From NCBI GenBank assembly GCA_027491415.1, contig JAOZFH010000050.1, forward strand, positions 1 to 64,000: a DNA stretch of 64,000 nt. The letters run 5' to 3'. Below are positions 7,907 through 17,103 of the stretch, piece by piece; the first letter of the stretch is position 1; every line of letters starts with the position of its first letter. A model generated the notes under the pieces. That model worked only from the letters and a program-made list of their open reading frames with translations, made no database searches and was not told where the DNA came from. Source of the DNA: Thermoproteota archaeon. GTDB taxonomy: Archaea; Korarchaeota; Korarchaeia; Korarchaeales; Korarchaeaceae. A program made the translations under genes and the position numbers.

Positions 7907-9073
7907 TCACCTCCTCCTCAGGAGGAGTATCACCACTACGGCCGCGACAACCACTATCGCTATCAGGGCCACCCACTTGAGCTCCAGGGAAGGCCCAGAG
8001 GGCTGTGGAGTCGGTATCTCCAGCGGCTCGACGTAGACCTGAGCGGAGGCCTCGGCCGTGCCGTAGCCCTCCTTCGTGGCCTTGACGGTTAGCGTGACTG
8101 TCTGACCGGCGTACTTCTGGAGTACCTCGCTGTCTATTCTGATCTTGTAGAGTCCCACATCCGCCCTCCTGGCCTCGCCGGAATCCTGCCCGAACGTCCA
8201 GGTCACCTCAGCGTCGAGCGGTATCTCGAGGCCGTCAAGTACAGTGGCCTCGGCCAGCAGCCTGGTCTTGGCCCTGTCAGGCGCGGCGAGGTCCACGCTG
8301 ATGGAGTAGGACTGTGACAAGTCAGGAGGCTCAACCCCGGCCAGCGTGATCGCCGTCCACCAGACCCTCGCGACGGCCACTATAGCCCTGCTGGCCTGCT
8401 CGCTGATCAGGTCCCTCAGGTCGTCGCTCCACTCCCTGTCGTCGCTCGGGTCATTCGGGTCCCCGATGAGGGTGGCGTTGAGCCTCGCTACCTTCTGGTT
8501 GCTGTCAACGATTATCTCGAAGGCGAACTGAGTGAGGTTATCGATGGGCTCGATCGAGGCGGACAGGTCGAGGGTGAGCTCACTCCAGTGCTTCTCGACC
8601 AGGGAGTCGGCGAGGCCGTGCTTGTCCATCGGGTTGTAGTTCACGGTGGCGTGGTAGGGCTGGTGGGCATCCTCGACATAGTGGGCCACCCTGCCGGCCA
8701 GCGCCAGGGCTTCGAACCAGTCGCCCCTCTTCAGGGCCTCAACCATGGCCATGGTGTAGTTGTGGACCGCTTGAGGCAGAACTCCGTCCCGGTAGGTCCT
8801 CTTCTCTGGAGGTATCTCCAGGTCGTAGTAGTGCCTGGGCTCCTCCATCGGATCCTCCGCCTTGTAGATGGAGTCCGGCCAGACGCACGTTTCGTTGAGG
8901 AAGTAGGCGTAGTGCTCAAAGAACTGCCGCCACTCGGGGTCGGGTATGAGCTTGATGGCCTCCGTGGTCATGAGCCTGTGTCCGTTGGACCACCAGGCCT
9001 GGGACTGGTACACAGGGAGGAATGACAGAACCACGCCAACCGCTAGTGCTGCCGCAACGGCCTTCCTCCTCAT
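7907..9073 (-). CDS. Secreted, membrane-anchored S1-P1 nuclease/zinc phospholipase C-like protein
   Basis: The 388-residue precursor has a signal peptide (residues about 3-26, ending SQA) and the mature protein begins WWSNGHRLMTTEA. A Trp at the new N-terminus and His residues are how the zinc phospholipase C/S1-P1 fold binds its trinuclear zinc site. Further zinc-site candidates are H and D residues in RHYYDLE, RVAHYVEDAHQPYHA and EKHWSEL. A second domain of beta-sandwich type follows (about 260-350), then a C-terminal membrane anchor (WVALIAIVVVAAVVVILLL) and RRR. It is predicted to sit outside the cell and hydrolyse phospholipids or nucleic acids; which of the two cannot be decided. Confidence 0.8.
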   Translation of the reverse strand: MRRKAVAAALAVGVVLSFLPVYQSQAWWSNGHRLMTTEAIKLIPDPEWRQFFEHYAYFLNETCVWPDSIYKAEDPMEEPRHYYDLEIPPEKRTYRDGVLPQAVHNYTMAMVEALKRGDWFEALALAGRVAHYVEDAHQPYHATVNYNPMDKHGLADSLVEKHWSELTLDLSASIEPIDNLTQFAFEIIVDSNQKVARLNATLIGDPNDPSDDREWSDDLRDLISEQASRAIVAVARVWWTAITLAGVEPPDLSQSYSISVDLAAPDRAKTRLLAEATVLDGLEIPLDAEVTWTFGQDSGEARRADVGLYKIRIDSEVLQKYAGQTVTLTVKATKEGYGTAEASAQVYVEPLEIPTPQPSGPSLELKWVALIAIVVVAAVVVILLLRRR

Positions 9074-9230
9074 ATTCGACCCCGAGGCCAGCCTCCACAG
9101 CTATCTAATATTCGTTCGCGGCGGTGTGCCGCCTCCGGCCGTTCCAGTACAGAGCCAAGGGACCAGAAGGTCGCTCGGCGACTCAGACCGCGATAAGTTC
9201 AAATCCTTGAGTTGAAGGCCCGCTGTCAAG

Positions 9231-9944
9231 TTGGGCAGGGATAGTCGGCCGCTCCTAGTTGGGCACAGGGCAAACACCCTGGCCAAGCTGAGCAGGTACC
9301 TGAGGCAGGGCGTCGACGCCGTGGAGATCGACCTCTATGAAGGGTTCATAGATCACGGGCCCGACTCGATCAAGCCAGCCACTTTGAGGGAGGCCATCTT
9401 CAGGAGGATCGCAGCGCTCGGCAACGGGGAGGGCCAGTCCGCCGAGGAGTTCCTATCGGGTGTTGAGGGGCGAATCCCCCTCGTTCTGGACCTCAAGTCG
9501 CCCAGGCTCACCGAGCAGATGATCACCCTCGTGGAGGCGGAGGCGAAGAGGGGGCTCATAATCACGTCGAAGTTTCACCCCCTACTGAGGGGGCTCTCTC
9601 GCCGCTTGGAGGGAGCAACCATTCTGGCTTCGATCCAGTGCCGCCCGGTGGACCCCCTTTCGATCGCCCGGTCCGCGGGGGCCCGGGGGCTGGCCGTGGA
9701 GGTTGGGTTCGTGGACGCCGAGCTCGTCCATACACTTCACTCCACGGGGATGCTGGTCGCGGCGTGGACCGTGAACGACGCCGATCAGGCCAGGCGCCTG
9801 GTTGAGCTGGGCGTCGACATGATAGTCACCGAGAGACCCGACCTGATCGGCCCGGTCGTCAGGGGGGAGGCCCCTAAGAGGTCCATAGGCCGGGAGATAT
9901 ACAGAAGGCTGACGTCCTCGAGACAGCTGGCGGCGATGGACTGA
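9231..9944 (+). CDS. Glycerophosphodiester phosphodiesterase-like protein
   Basis: A 237-residue TIM-barrel protein of the GDPD type. The N-terminal signature is VGHRANTLAKL, then the acidic pair VDAVEIDLYE and a histidine in FIDHGPDS, matching the HR, ExD and H positions of the metal site. The C-terminal half carries LVLDLKSP and MLVAAWTVNDADQARRLVELG, the usual GDPD end with MIVTERPD. It is shorter than bacterial GlpQ but in range for archaeal members. Likely role is cleavage of glycerophosphodiesters from lipid turnover. The start is TTG at 9231. The stop overlaps the next ATG (TGATG). Confidence 0.85.
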   Translation: MGRDSRPLLVGHRANTLAKLSRYLRQGVDAVEIDLYEGFIDHGPDSIKPATLREAIFRRIAALGNGEGQSAEEFLSGVEGRIPLVLDLKSPRLTEQMITLVEAEAKRGLIITSKFHPLLRGLSRRLEGATILASIQCRPVDPLSIARSAGARGLAVEVGFVDAELVHTLHSTGMLVAAWTVNDADQARRLVELGVDMIVTERPDLIGPVVRGEAPKRSIGREIYRRLTSSRQLAAMD

Positions 9945-10360
9945 TGGAGCGGAGGTCTCAGCTGGAGAGGATCAGGGTCGCTCTTGGCGTGGACGAGACC
10001 GAAGAGCGCCTGAGCCGCGAGCACTTCGGCGATTCAGACGCGTTCCTGCTCTACGACGTCTACAGGGACGGACGCGTGGAGTTCGTCGAGAGGCGCCCCA
10101 ACTCGGTCCGGGACGTGGAGGAGAGAGAGCACGGAGATTCGAGAAAGTTCAGGGCCGTTGCGAGGCTACTGTCCGACGTGGATGTGTTCCTCGCGGCCAG
10201 AATGGGCCCGAACTACCTCAGGATCAGGCGGTCCGGGCGCTATCCAATGGTGATAGGATTCGCCAGCGTCGACGAGGCCCTCCGCACCCTGCTCGACAGA
10301 ATCGAGGAGGTCTTCTCGGAGGTAGAGAGGCTGAGGCTGGGGTCGGGTTCGGAGAGGTGA
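9944..10360 (+). CDS. NifX/NifB-associated-like small protein
   Basis: A 138-residue protein whose pattern (RIRVALGVDE, REHFGDSDAFLLYDV, FVERRPNSVRDVEE, VDVFLAARMGPNYLRI) resembles the NifX/iron-molybdenum-cofactor-binding domain family. No nitrogenase gene is near, and archaeal members are generally of unknown role, perhaps metal-cluster handling. It overlaps the GDPD-like gene by one base and is thus in the same transcription unit, but the functional link is not obvious. Confidence 0.65.
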   Translation: MERRSQLERIRVALGVDETEERLSREHFGDSDAFLLYDVYRDGRVEFVERRPNSVRDVEEREHGDSRKFRAVARLLSDVDVFLAARMGPNYLRIRRSGRYPMVIGFASVDEALRTLLDRIEEVFSEVERLRLGSGSER

Positions 10361-10371
10361 GTGGGCCGACC

Positions 10372-11346
10372 TCAGCCTTCCTGGACCGCCATCATTTCCC
10401 TGGCCCGCTCCAGGAAGCTCAGGAGCTCCTCCCTCGTTGGGCTCCCCCTGGTCTCCAGCCTGGTCGCCTTCAGAGCCCCGGCGGCGTTCGCCCTAACCAG
10501 CGATTCCGCGTCGTCCAGGTCCTCGTACTTCGAGGCCGCCAGGGCGCCGATGAAGGCGTCCCCGCACCCGACCGTGTTGACCACCCTCATCCCCAGCCTT
10601 TCCAAGGAGGGAGCGCCCACACTGACCCACCTGCCCGTGGAGGTGTCCACCAGCATGGAACCCCTCGCCCCGAGCTTCACGATGAACTTGGCCCCCGGGG
10701 ACACCTCGGCCATCTTGGAGGCTATTGAGGACGGATCGGAGGATCCGAGCAGGTTTCTCGTCTCCACCTCGTTGAGGACGAAGTAGTCCACGCTCCCCAT
10801 CACCCGAGCCAGCTCCCGCAGTCCACGGTCCACGTAAACCCCGGGGTCCCAGATCACCGTAGCCTCAGACTCCCTGGCGAGCTTGGCGAGGGCGTCGGCC
10901 GCCTCCAGGGGCGGGTCCATTATGACGACGACCCTGCACCTCTCGACGATCTCCCTGACGGGATCGCTCTTGACGTACTCAGCGTCGACCCTCAGGTTCG
11001 CGCCGAAGTAGGTGTGGATGACGTTCTGACCGGTCGAGTCCACCACTATGTAGGCCTGGCCCGACTCCTCGTCCTCGATCACCTTTATCGCGTCCGTGAT
11101 GATGCCCTCCCTCCGCAGCTCCTCGATCTGTCGATTCGCTATCTCGTCACCCCCAAGCGCCCCCAGGAAGGCCACTCTGTCCGGGCCGAGGATCCTGGCG
11201 GCGGCCACGGCTACGTTGGCGGCCGTTCCGCCGGGGACCCTCTCTATCCTCTCGACCCTGACCTCCTCCCCCGGCTCGGGGAACCTCCTCACGAACAGGC
11301 TTACGTCCCAGTTTATCGCCCCGCAGGTTGCAAGGAGGCCTCCCAT
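10372..11346 (-). CDS. PfkB-family sugar or nucleoside kinase (ribokinase-like)
   Basis: A 324-residue ribokinase-fold kinase. Visible motifs are the substrate-binding VPGGTAANVAVAAARI, the FLGALGGDE segment and the C-terminal anion hole with catalytic Asp NTVGCGDAFIGALAA. The start is ATG at 11346 because GGTGATC, complementary to the 3' end of 16S rRNA, lies 3 nt before it; the upstream GTG at 11355 is part of that ribosome site. It follows the nucleoside hydrolase gene in the same operon, so ribose released from nucleosides, or a nucleoside itself, is the likely substrate. Confidence 0.88.
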   Translation of the reverse strand: MGGLLATCGAINWDVSLFVRRFPEPGEEVRVERIERVPGGTAANVAVAAARILGPDRVAFLGALGGDEIANRQIEELRREGIITDAIKVIEDEESGQAYIVVDSTGQNVIHTYFGANLRVDAEYVKSDPVREIVERCRVVVIMDPPLEAADALAKLARESEATVIWDPGVYVDRGLRELARVMGSVDYFVLNEVETRNLLGSSDPSSIASKMAEVSPGAKFIVKLGARGSMLVDTSTGRWVSVGAPSLERLGMRVVNTVGCGDAFIGALAASKYEDLDDAESLVRANAAGALKATRLETRGSPTREELLSFLERAREMMAVQEG

Positions 11347-11359
11347 CGAGATCACCCCC

Positions 11360-12328
11360 TCAACCCAGCTCGAGGCCGGCCACCCTGTCCAGCAGGAGCC
11401 TCAGGAACTCCGGCCCGTCGACGTCCACGGCGACGTGGACGTTCGGTCTGCGCCTGGGGACCTCCGCGTCGAAGTCCCGGAAGTCCGCCACGGTCTCTCC
11501 CCTCGTGAGCTCTCCGCAGATCTCCACGTCCACGGGCAGCAGCTCGAACGTCAGCAGGTCCGGGAGGATTACGGAGGCGACGGCCATCGGGTCGTGCATG
11601 GGCGCGTAGCCCACGGCGTCCACGTAGGCCCCGAGGATGGCGTGGACGAACCTCCCTACCTCGTCGGGGGACTCCGCGAGGCGCTCGTAGAGTTCCCTCG
11701 AGATCGCGGCGTCCCGCCGAGTGGTCACGTCCAGCCCGACCGCGTAGACCCTGGCGCCCGAGTTGTAGACCACCTTGGCCGCCACGGGGTCAAACCAGAC
11801 GTTGAACTCGCTCCTGGGGGAGCTGTTTCCGGTGCCCTGCCTCCCCGTGCAGAAGGCGCCGCCCATGGAGACTATCGCGGACAGCCTCTCGGCCAGGTCC
11901 GGCTCGATGAGCAGGCTCAGGGCCGCGTTGGTCATGGGGGCCGTGGTGATCAGCGTGACCTCCCTCGGCCCCTCTTCTCTGACCACCCTCCTGATGAAGT
12001 CCACCGCGTGCTCTTTTCTCGGTCTAGTGGACGGCTCTGGGACCTGAACGCCGCCAAGGCCGCCGGCTCCGTGGAACCTCTCCCCGACGCTCCACGTGCC
12101 CGGCGTCACCGGTCCCCTCGCACCCGGATGCACGGGGACGTCCGTCCTGTTGAGGAGCTCGAGCACGTGCAGCGTGTTCTTGGTGGCCTTCTCCACGTCG
12201 ACGTTCCCGGTGACGGTGGTGATCCCCAGGACCTCCAGCTCGGGCGACCTGAGCGCGAGGATCACGGCAACGGCGTCGTCTACGCCGGTGTCGACGTCTA
12301 GGATCACCTTCTTGGCCACTCCATCCAC
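11360..12328 (-). CDS. Inosine/uridine-preferring nucleoside hydrolase
   Basis: Splits ribonucleosides into base and ribose. The calcium-binding signature VILDVDTGVDDAVAVILAL is near the N-terminus; later family features are LITTAPMTNAALSLLI and the histidine-containing YAPMHDPMAVA near residue 240. I start the gene at GTG 12328 (322 residues, normal length). The TATA-like patch at 12353-12365 lies 33 nt upstream, and residues before this GTG have no family similarity. With the adjacent PfkB kinase it forms a small nucleoside-salvage operon. Confidence 0.9.
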   Translation of the reverse strand: MDGVAKKVILDVDTGVDDAVAVILALRSPELEVLGITTVTGNVDVEKATKNTLHVLELLNRTDVPVHPGARGPVTPGTWSVGERFHGAGGLGGVQVPEPSTRPRKEHAVDFIRRVVREEGPREVTLITTAPMTNAALSLLIEPDLAERLSAIVSMGGAFCTGRQGTGNSSPRSEFNVWFDPVAAKVVYNSGARVYAVGLDVTTRRDAAISRELYERLAESPDEVGRFVHAILGAYVDAVGYAPMHDPMAVASVILPDLLTFELLPVDVEICGELTRGETVADFRDFDAEVPRRRPNVHVAVDVDGPEFLRLLLDRVAGLELG

Positions 12329-12352
12329 CGGCCGGGTTGTGGAGGTGTAGCG

Positions 12353-12365
12353 AAAAAGTATATCA
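12353..12365. promoter_or_regulatory. Shared bidirectional TATA patch
   Basis: The AT-rich AAAAAGTATATCA is the only promoter-like sequence between the divergent nucleoside hydrolase and GT-C-like genes. Its centre lies 33 nt from the GTG on the minus strand and 32 nt from the ATG on the plus strand, so one near-symmetrical TATA could serve both leaderless messages. Confidence 0.6.
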
Positions 12366-12392
12366 CGCAGCCCGCCCGATGGTTCCGAGAGC

Positions 12393-14036
12393 ATGGGCTC
12401 AACAAGCAGAAGGGGGCTCAGAGACCTCTTCAGGTTCAGCAGACTCGAAATCGCATTCTTGATCGTCGTCTACGCGGCCGGCGTTGCCCTGAGGCTCATC
12501 CCCAAGCTATCCGTCGACCCGCACCTGCCGGCCTTCATGGCAGACGTGTGGTACAGGATCTGCATGGCCCAGCACATCCTCGACCACTGGTCCCTTCCGG
12601 AGCCGGACATCAGGTACGCCCCCTACGGCTACGTTCCCATGTGGTACCCCCCGGGGTCCCCCTTCCTCCTCGCCCTCGCCGCTAGGCTCACTGGCCTTGA
12701 CATCCCCACCGTCGTGACCAGGCTCGTCCCGTTCGTGGAGGCTCTCTCCCCCCTCTCCCTCTACGTGCTAGGAAGAGAGATGTACGACCGCTGGGTCGGG
12801 GCGGCGGCGACGCTCATACTAGCCCTGACGCCGAACTTCGTCTACTTCACGGGCATCGCGGACCCGCAGTCCCTCACGATGTTCATTATACCCCTGCTCC
12901 TGGCGATGTGGTACAGGCACGCCTCCGACCCGTCCCGGGGAAACGTGCTCCTCGCGGGCCTCCTGATGGGTCTGAACTTCCTCTTCCACCTCTCATACTT
13001 CCTGGAGGCCCTCGACCTCATCGTGTTCAGCCTCGGGCTCTACCTCCAGGGCAAGGCGGGGAGGTGGATCTTCAGGGACCTCCTGGTGGCCATAGGGCTG
13101 TCTCAGCTGATCGCCGCGCCCTGGTGGCTGCCCAGGAACCTGTACTGGTGGTGGATCAAGGCCCTCACCACGTCAAGCGGCCTCCTCCCTCCAGAGGAGC
13201 AGATAGCCCTGTACGGCCCCTTCGCCGCGGCCATAGGGATAGCGGGGACGCTGCTGATCCTCGAGAGGTGGAGGGACCACCTCCCCGTCCTGCTGTGGAT
13301 CGTCCCCAACGCCATAGAGGCGGAGAACGAGGTCATCCTAAGCGCCCTCGGAGCCATACACCTGAGCTGGTCCACCCTTGCCAAGCCCCTCGAGGGGTAC
13401 AGGTTCTTCCCGTTCCTGGCCCAACCCCTGGCTCTGGCAGCCGGGGCGGCCCTCTTCTGGGGCCTCAGTCAGGCACCTAAGAGGAGGCGGCTGCTGGCCC
13501 TCGGACTGATCCTCGTGGGGGCGGGGATAGATCTCGCCCTCTACGACCTCGGGGGCAAGCTCACCAACGCCGGAATGACCGTGGATGAGTACAACGCGGC
13601 CGTCTGGTTCAGGGAGCACGCGGGCGAGTGGGCGAGGATCAGCGCCGACTACTACCGGGCGCAGATGTTCGCTGGGGTGTGCGGGGGTCGCGCGCTCCTG
13701 GGCGGGGCCTTCCCCCTCAGAAACGTGGACTACCCCTACATCAAGGCGCCAGGGAGGGTCCAAGACGATCTATACCGCATGTACTCCACCTGCAACGCGG
13801 CAGAGGCTTGGGCCATCGCGAGGAGGTACAACCTAACGCACATCTACTACTCGGACATGATGGTCTGGTACGGGAACATGATCTCGAGCCTCAACGGCTA
13901 CAAGTTTGGGGTAGAGATCTGCGAGGACAAGTTCCTGAAGTCCCCCTACTTCAGGGTGGTCTACGAGAGGGACACTCCGAGCGGCCGCGTGGTCATCGTT
14001 GAGGTGGTGGGCGCCACGCCGAGCTCAGGGCCCTGA
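12393..14036 (+). CDS. Polytopic membrane glycosyltransferase-like protein (GT-C type)
   Basis: A 547-residue protein with about 10-11 predicted membrane segments in the first 385 residues and a soluble C-terminal domain. The first extracytoplasmic loop has an acidic residue at D51 in FMADVWYRICMAQH, the position of the catalytic acidic motif of GT-C enzymes such as Stt3 and PMT, followed by YGYVPMWYPPGSPFLLAL. No WWDYG motif of oligosaccharyltransferase is present, so AglB function is unlikely. It probably moves sugars from lipid carriers on the outer face of the membrane. Its 3' end overlaps the convergent membrane protein gene by 44 nt. Confidence 0.7.
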   Translation: MGSTSRRGLRDLFRFSRLEIAFLIVVYAAGVALRLIPKLSVDPHLPAFMADVWYRICMAQHILDHWSLPEPDIRYAPYGYVPMWYPPGSPFLLALAARLTGLDIPTVVTRLVPFVEALSPLSLYVLGREMYDRWVGAAATLILALTPNFVYFTGIADPQSLTMFIIPLLLAMWYRHASDPSRGNVLLAGLLMGLNFLFHLSYFLEALDLIVFSLGLYLQGKAGRWIFRDLLVAIGLSQLIAAPWWLPRNLYWWWIKALTTSSGLLPPEEQIALYGPFAAAIGIAGTLLILERWRDHLPVLLWIVPNAIEAENEVILSALGAIHLSWSTLAKPLEGYRFFPFLAQPLALAAGAALFWGLSQAPKRRRLLALGLILVGAGIDLALYDLGGKLTNAGMTVDEYNAAVWFREHAGEWARISADYYRAQMFAGVCGGRALLGGAFPLRNVDYPYIKAPGRVQDDLYRMYSTCNAAEAWAIARRYNLTHIYYSDMMVWYGNMISSLNGYKFGVEICEDKFLKSPYFRVVYERDTPSGRVVIVEVVGATPSSGP

Positions 14037-14472
14037 TCGCCAACCACGCGAGGGCGACCGCACCGGTCACCATGGGTGTGAGCCACACCCTCAGCCCGAC
14101 TCCCCGGAGCAGGAGCATGGCGGCCAGCGGCACGGTGAGCGGGGTGGACAGCTCCACCACTAGCAGGGTGGCGATGAGCCCCGGGCGCCTGAGCGAGTAG
14201 CCCCTCTGGTCAGCGTCGAGGGCGGCCAGGCCAACGACCGTGGCGGTGAGTCCGAGCCACGACCGAGTGAGCGCTTGAACCGCGTCCCCGGAGTAGGCCG
14301 CCAGGACGATCCACGACAGGCTGGAGAGAATGGAGTAAGGTCCGATCCAACCGGCCAACGCCGCGGCTGCGGAGGCCGCCGGGAGCGCCAAGGCTAAGGG
14401 AGGACACCACCTCAGACACGCCAACGCCACGACGGCGGAGCAGACGGCCGATAGCACCCTGAGCCTACGCAC
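13993..14472 (-). CDS. Small membrane protein, last gene of MoxR operon
   Basis: A 159-residue, very hydrophobic protein with four or five membrane segments (for example VVALACLRWCPPLALALP, LLVVELSTPLTVPLAAMLLL and MVTGAVALAWLAIRAL). No family recognised. It starts with GTG at 14472, overlapping the DUF58 stop by 8 nt, so it belongs to the MoxR/DUF58 operon and probably partners those proteins. It overlaps the 3' end of the convergent GT-C-like gene by 44 nt. Confidence 0.65.
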   Translation of the reverse strand: MRRLRVLSAVCSAVVALACLRWCPPLALALPAASAAAALAGWIGPYSILSSLSWIVLAAYSGDAVQALTRSWLGLTATVVGLAALDADQRGYSLRRPGLIATLLVVELSTPLTVPLAAMLLLRGVGLRVWLTPMVTGAVALAWLAIRALSSAWRPPPQR

Positions 14473-15730
14473 CCAGCCTCACCCTCCTCCAGATCACCCC
14501 GAGATCGCTCTTCGGATTCCAATCGACCACCTCGGCGTACGGCTTGAGTTTAGCCAGCAGGAGACTCCTCTTCGTCTCGAGTATCTGGAAGGCCAGAGAG
14601 TTCGCCAGGTCAGGGCTCTCTGGGAGACTGAAGACGTTTGGCGAGGGTGATATCACCGTGACCCTCCTGCCGGCCGACGCCAGCCTCGCCACCGCGTCTA
14701 TCCAGTGCTCCCCCGTCAGGGGCGTTATGACGGCCACGTGCGTTCTGGGCCCAACGTGTACCGCTATGGACTCGGCGACCAAGGGGGCCGTCTCCGCGCC
14801 GCCCGAGGGATAGAGCACCGCCAGAGTCCTGCCGAGCTTGAGGAGCTGCCTGTTCCCCCAGTCAGGCCCCACCCACACGCCCGGGCCCCCGACGCTCGCC
14901 AGCCCGACCCTGAGTCCCGACCTCAGCGCCTCGTCCGCCAGGGCTATGGCGACCCTGGCCTCCACGTCCAACAGGGTGTCACCCTTGCCGTCGCCCACTC
15001 CTGTGGGGAGCGTGGAGTCTACGATTATCACTAGATCGGCCGCCTTCTCCGCCTCGTAATCGTTCGAGATCAGCTGGCCAAGACGCGCCGTGGCCTTCCA
15101 GTTGATGGACCTCATGGGGTCCCCCGGAACGTACTCCCTCAGGGCGTAGAACTCGGTCCCCATGCCCGGCGCGTCAGATGGCGACCTCCCGAGGAGGGGC
15201 TTCACGCCCTTGGCCTCGGTCCTCAGCCCTCCCGCCCTGACCAGCGAGGGCATGACGGAGAGGTACCCCCTGCACTCGATGCTCCTCCATCGCTCGAATA
15301 TCCCCAGTGGATCCCTGAAGCCAACTCGAACCCATCTGAACTTCCAGAAGCCCCTCATGGTCCTAAGCGAGTAGTCCAGCTCGACCCGGCCTGCACCCCC
15401 AACCAGTGCCGCCCACGTCCCGGATTCCACCTCCCCCCGAGGGGGGAGGTCGTCTTCCACGGCGGCCGCGACTCCCCCCTCGAACTCCAATTCTACCCTC
15501 ACGTCGACCCGCTCTCCCTCGGCGACGACGTCCCTGTCGATCCTCCTCTCCGCCCTGACCTCTCGGGGGGTGGAGAGGACGAGGGCGACGACCAGCAGGA
15601 TCAGCGGGGGAGCCGCGGCGGCGAGCAGGCGCCACCTGAAGGTCGCTATGGCCAGACCGGTGAGCACGATCGGCGCCAGCAGCAGGGGTCCCGCCGACGG
15701 ACCCAGAGAGAGCGGAGGCTCCTCACTCAA
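14465..15730 (-). CDS. DUF58 domain protein (MoxR partner)
   Basis: A 421-residue protein with two membrane helices at the N-terminus (LLLAPIVLTGLAIATF and LLAAAAPPLILLVVALVL) and a DUF58 core: GTEFYALREYVPGDPMRSIN followed by WKATARLG, then a vWA-like strand LVIIVDSTLPTG. DUF58 proteins are nearly always encoded with MoxR ATPases and are thought to be clients or adaptors that carry a vWA-type metal site. It starts with TTG at 15730, overlapping the moxR stop by 8 nt. Confidence 0.9.
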   Translation of the reverse strand: MSEEPPLSLGPSAGPLLLAPIVLTGLAIATFRWRLLAAAAPPLILLVVALVLSTPREVRAERRIDRDVVAEGERVDVRVELEFEGGVAAAVEDDLPPRGEVESGTWAALVGGAGRVELDYSLRTMRGFWKFRWVRVGFRDPLGIFERWRSIECRGYLSVMPSLVRAGGLRTEAKGVKPLLGRSPSDAPGMGTEFYALREYVPGDPMRSINWKATARLGQLISNDYEAEKAADLVIIVDSTLPTGVGDGKGDTLLDVEARVAIALADEALRSGLRVGLASVGGPGVWVGPDWGNRQLLKLGRTLAVLYPSGGAETAPLVAESIAVHVGPRTHVAVITPLTGEHWIDAVARLASAGRRVTVISPSPNVFSLPESPDLANSLAFQILETKRSLLLAKLKPYAEVVDWNPKSDLGVIWRRVRLGA

Positions 15731-16673
15731 ACTTGGGGACCTCCACCTGCCTCAAGACGGACGCCACCACCGACTCCTGCGTCACCCTGGTGTACCAGAG
15801 CTCCCTCTTCAGTATGAGCCTGTGCGCCAGCGCGGGTATCGCGATCCGCTTGACGTCGTCGGGTGTGACGAAGTCCCTGCCGTCCATGGCCGCCAAAGCC
15901 CTGGAGAGCTTCAGCAGGGCCAGAGTCCCCCTAGGACTGGCTCCGAGCTCTACCTCCGGCACGTCCCTGGTCTTGCGCACGACCCTCGTCATGTAGCGGA
16001 GTATCGACTCGTCCACGTGGACTGACTCGACCGCCTCCTGCATCTCCAAGAACTCCCCCCTGCCTATCACCGGCTCCACTGACGCCTCGTCGGACCTCCT
16101 GGAGAGCCTCCTCCTGAGGATCTCCACCTCCTCTTCCTCGCTCGGGTACCCCACCCGGAGGCGGACCAGGAACCTGTCGACCTGGGCCGCCGGCAGGGGG
16201 TACGTGCCCTCGAATTCTATGGGGTTCTGTGTGGCGATCACCATGAAGGGCCTGTCGAGCCTGTGGGTCTCCCCCTCGATGGTCACCTGCAGCTCCTGCA
16301 TGGCCTCCAGAAGCGCGGACTGGGTCTTCGGGGGGGCCCTGTTGATCTCGTCCGCCAGGACTATGTTGGCGAACACGGGCCCCCTCCTGAGCTTGAAGTC
16401 CCCCACGGACTGGTCGAAGACGTACGTCCCGGTTATGTCGGCCGGCAGGAGGTCCGGTGTGAACTGAATCCTCGAGAACCCGAGCCTCATGGCCCCGGCC
16501 AGCGTCTTCGCCATCAGCGTCTTGGCGAGGCCGGGCACGTCCTCGATGAGGACATGGCCCTGGGACAGGGCGCAGGCCATGAGGACCTCTAAGACATCTC
16601 TCTTTCCGACTATCACCTTGGAGACCTCGTCGAGCACCGCTCCAACCCTGTCTCGGACCTGTTCAACCTCCAA
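15723..16673 (-). CDS. MoxR-family AAA+ ATPase
   Basis: A 316-residue AAA+ chaperone-type ATPase. Walker A is in VLIEDVPGLAKTLMAKTLA, Walker B is NIVLADEINRAPPKTQSALL, and the sensor region is MVIATQNPIEFEGTYPLPAA, all typical of MoxR. The protein starts with TTG at 16673 inside the end of the preceding gene (11-nt overlap) with a GAGGTGA ribosome site just before it. MoxR proteins activate or insert cofactors into vWA-type partners; here the partner is the DUF58 protein encoded next. Confidence 0.95.
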   Translation of the reverse strand: MEVEQVRDRVGAVLDEVSKVIVGKRDVLEVLMACALSQGHVLIEDVPGLAKTLMAKTLAGAMRLGFSRIQFTPDLLPADITGTYVFDQSVGDFKLRRGPVFANIVLADEINRAPPKTQSALLEAMQELQVTIEGETHRLDRPFMVIATQNPIEFEGTYPLPAAQVDRFLVRLRVGYPSEEEEVEILRRRLSRRSDEASVEPVIGRGEFLEMQEAVESVHVDESILRYMTRVVRKTRDVPEVELGASPRGTLALLKLSRALAAMDGRDFVTPDDVKRIAIPALAHRLILKRELWYTRVTQESVVASVLRQVEVPKFE

Positions 16674-17103
16674 TCACCTCACCTCCGTCTGACTCCGCGC
16701 TCGGTCGCCCGCCCCGGAGGCCTCGAATCTTGGCTAGCCAGGACTCCAGGACGGTCGCCAGATCGCCCTCCAGCAACCCCGTCCTGACGGCCTCGATTTC
16801 TGACCGTGAGAGGCCGGCCTCCCTGGCCAGGTCGGCGACCTCATCCGCGACGATCCTGCGAGATTGCCTAGATCCCTTCAGGGCAGATCTTACCACCTCT
16901 GAGAGGACGAGCAGCCTGTTTCCCGGCGCGACCGGGAACTCTCGGGTGGACCTGCCGCGGGGCGGCGGGAGCAGAGATAGCGCGGTCACCCCTGTCCAGA
17001 CGGTCAGGATCAGCAGCGCAAGCCACCTGACGAAGAAGTGCACGGGAGCGGAGGCAGCCAGCGCCAGTAGGAAGATCAGGGCAATCTCAAGCCTGAGCCT
17101 CAT
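16663..17103 (-). CDS. Small membrane-anchored protein of the MoxR operon
   Basis: A 146-residue protein starting at ATG 17103 (TGATG overlap with the DUF4129 stop). Two membrane helices (LEIALIFLLALAASAPVHFF and LALLILTVWTGVTALSLL) are followed by a soluble, charged, mostly helical domain. Members of this position in archaeal MoxR clusters are poorly characterised. The longer open frame upstream is antisense-like and not used. Confidence 0.65.
   Translation of the reverse strand: MRLRLEIALIFLLALAASAPVHFFVRWLALLILTVWTGVTALSLLPPPRGRSTREFPVAPGNRLLVLSEVVRSALKGSRQSRRIVADEVADLAREAGLSRSEIEAVRTGLLEGDLATVLESWLAKIRGLRGGRPSAESDGGEVIGG

Noticed and set aside
9190-9215. GTTCAAATCC resembling a tRNA T-loop before the GDPD gene
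   Set aside because: No flanking stems and no other tRNA arms; it is leader sequence of the next gene.
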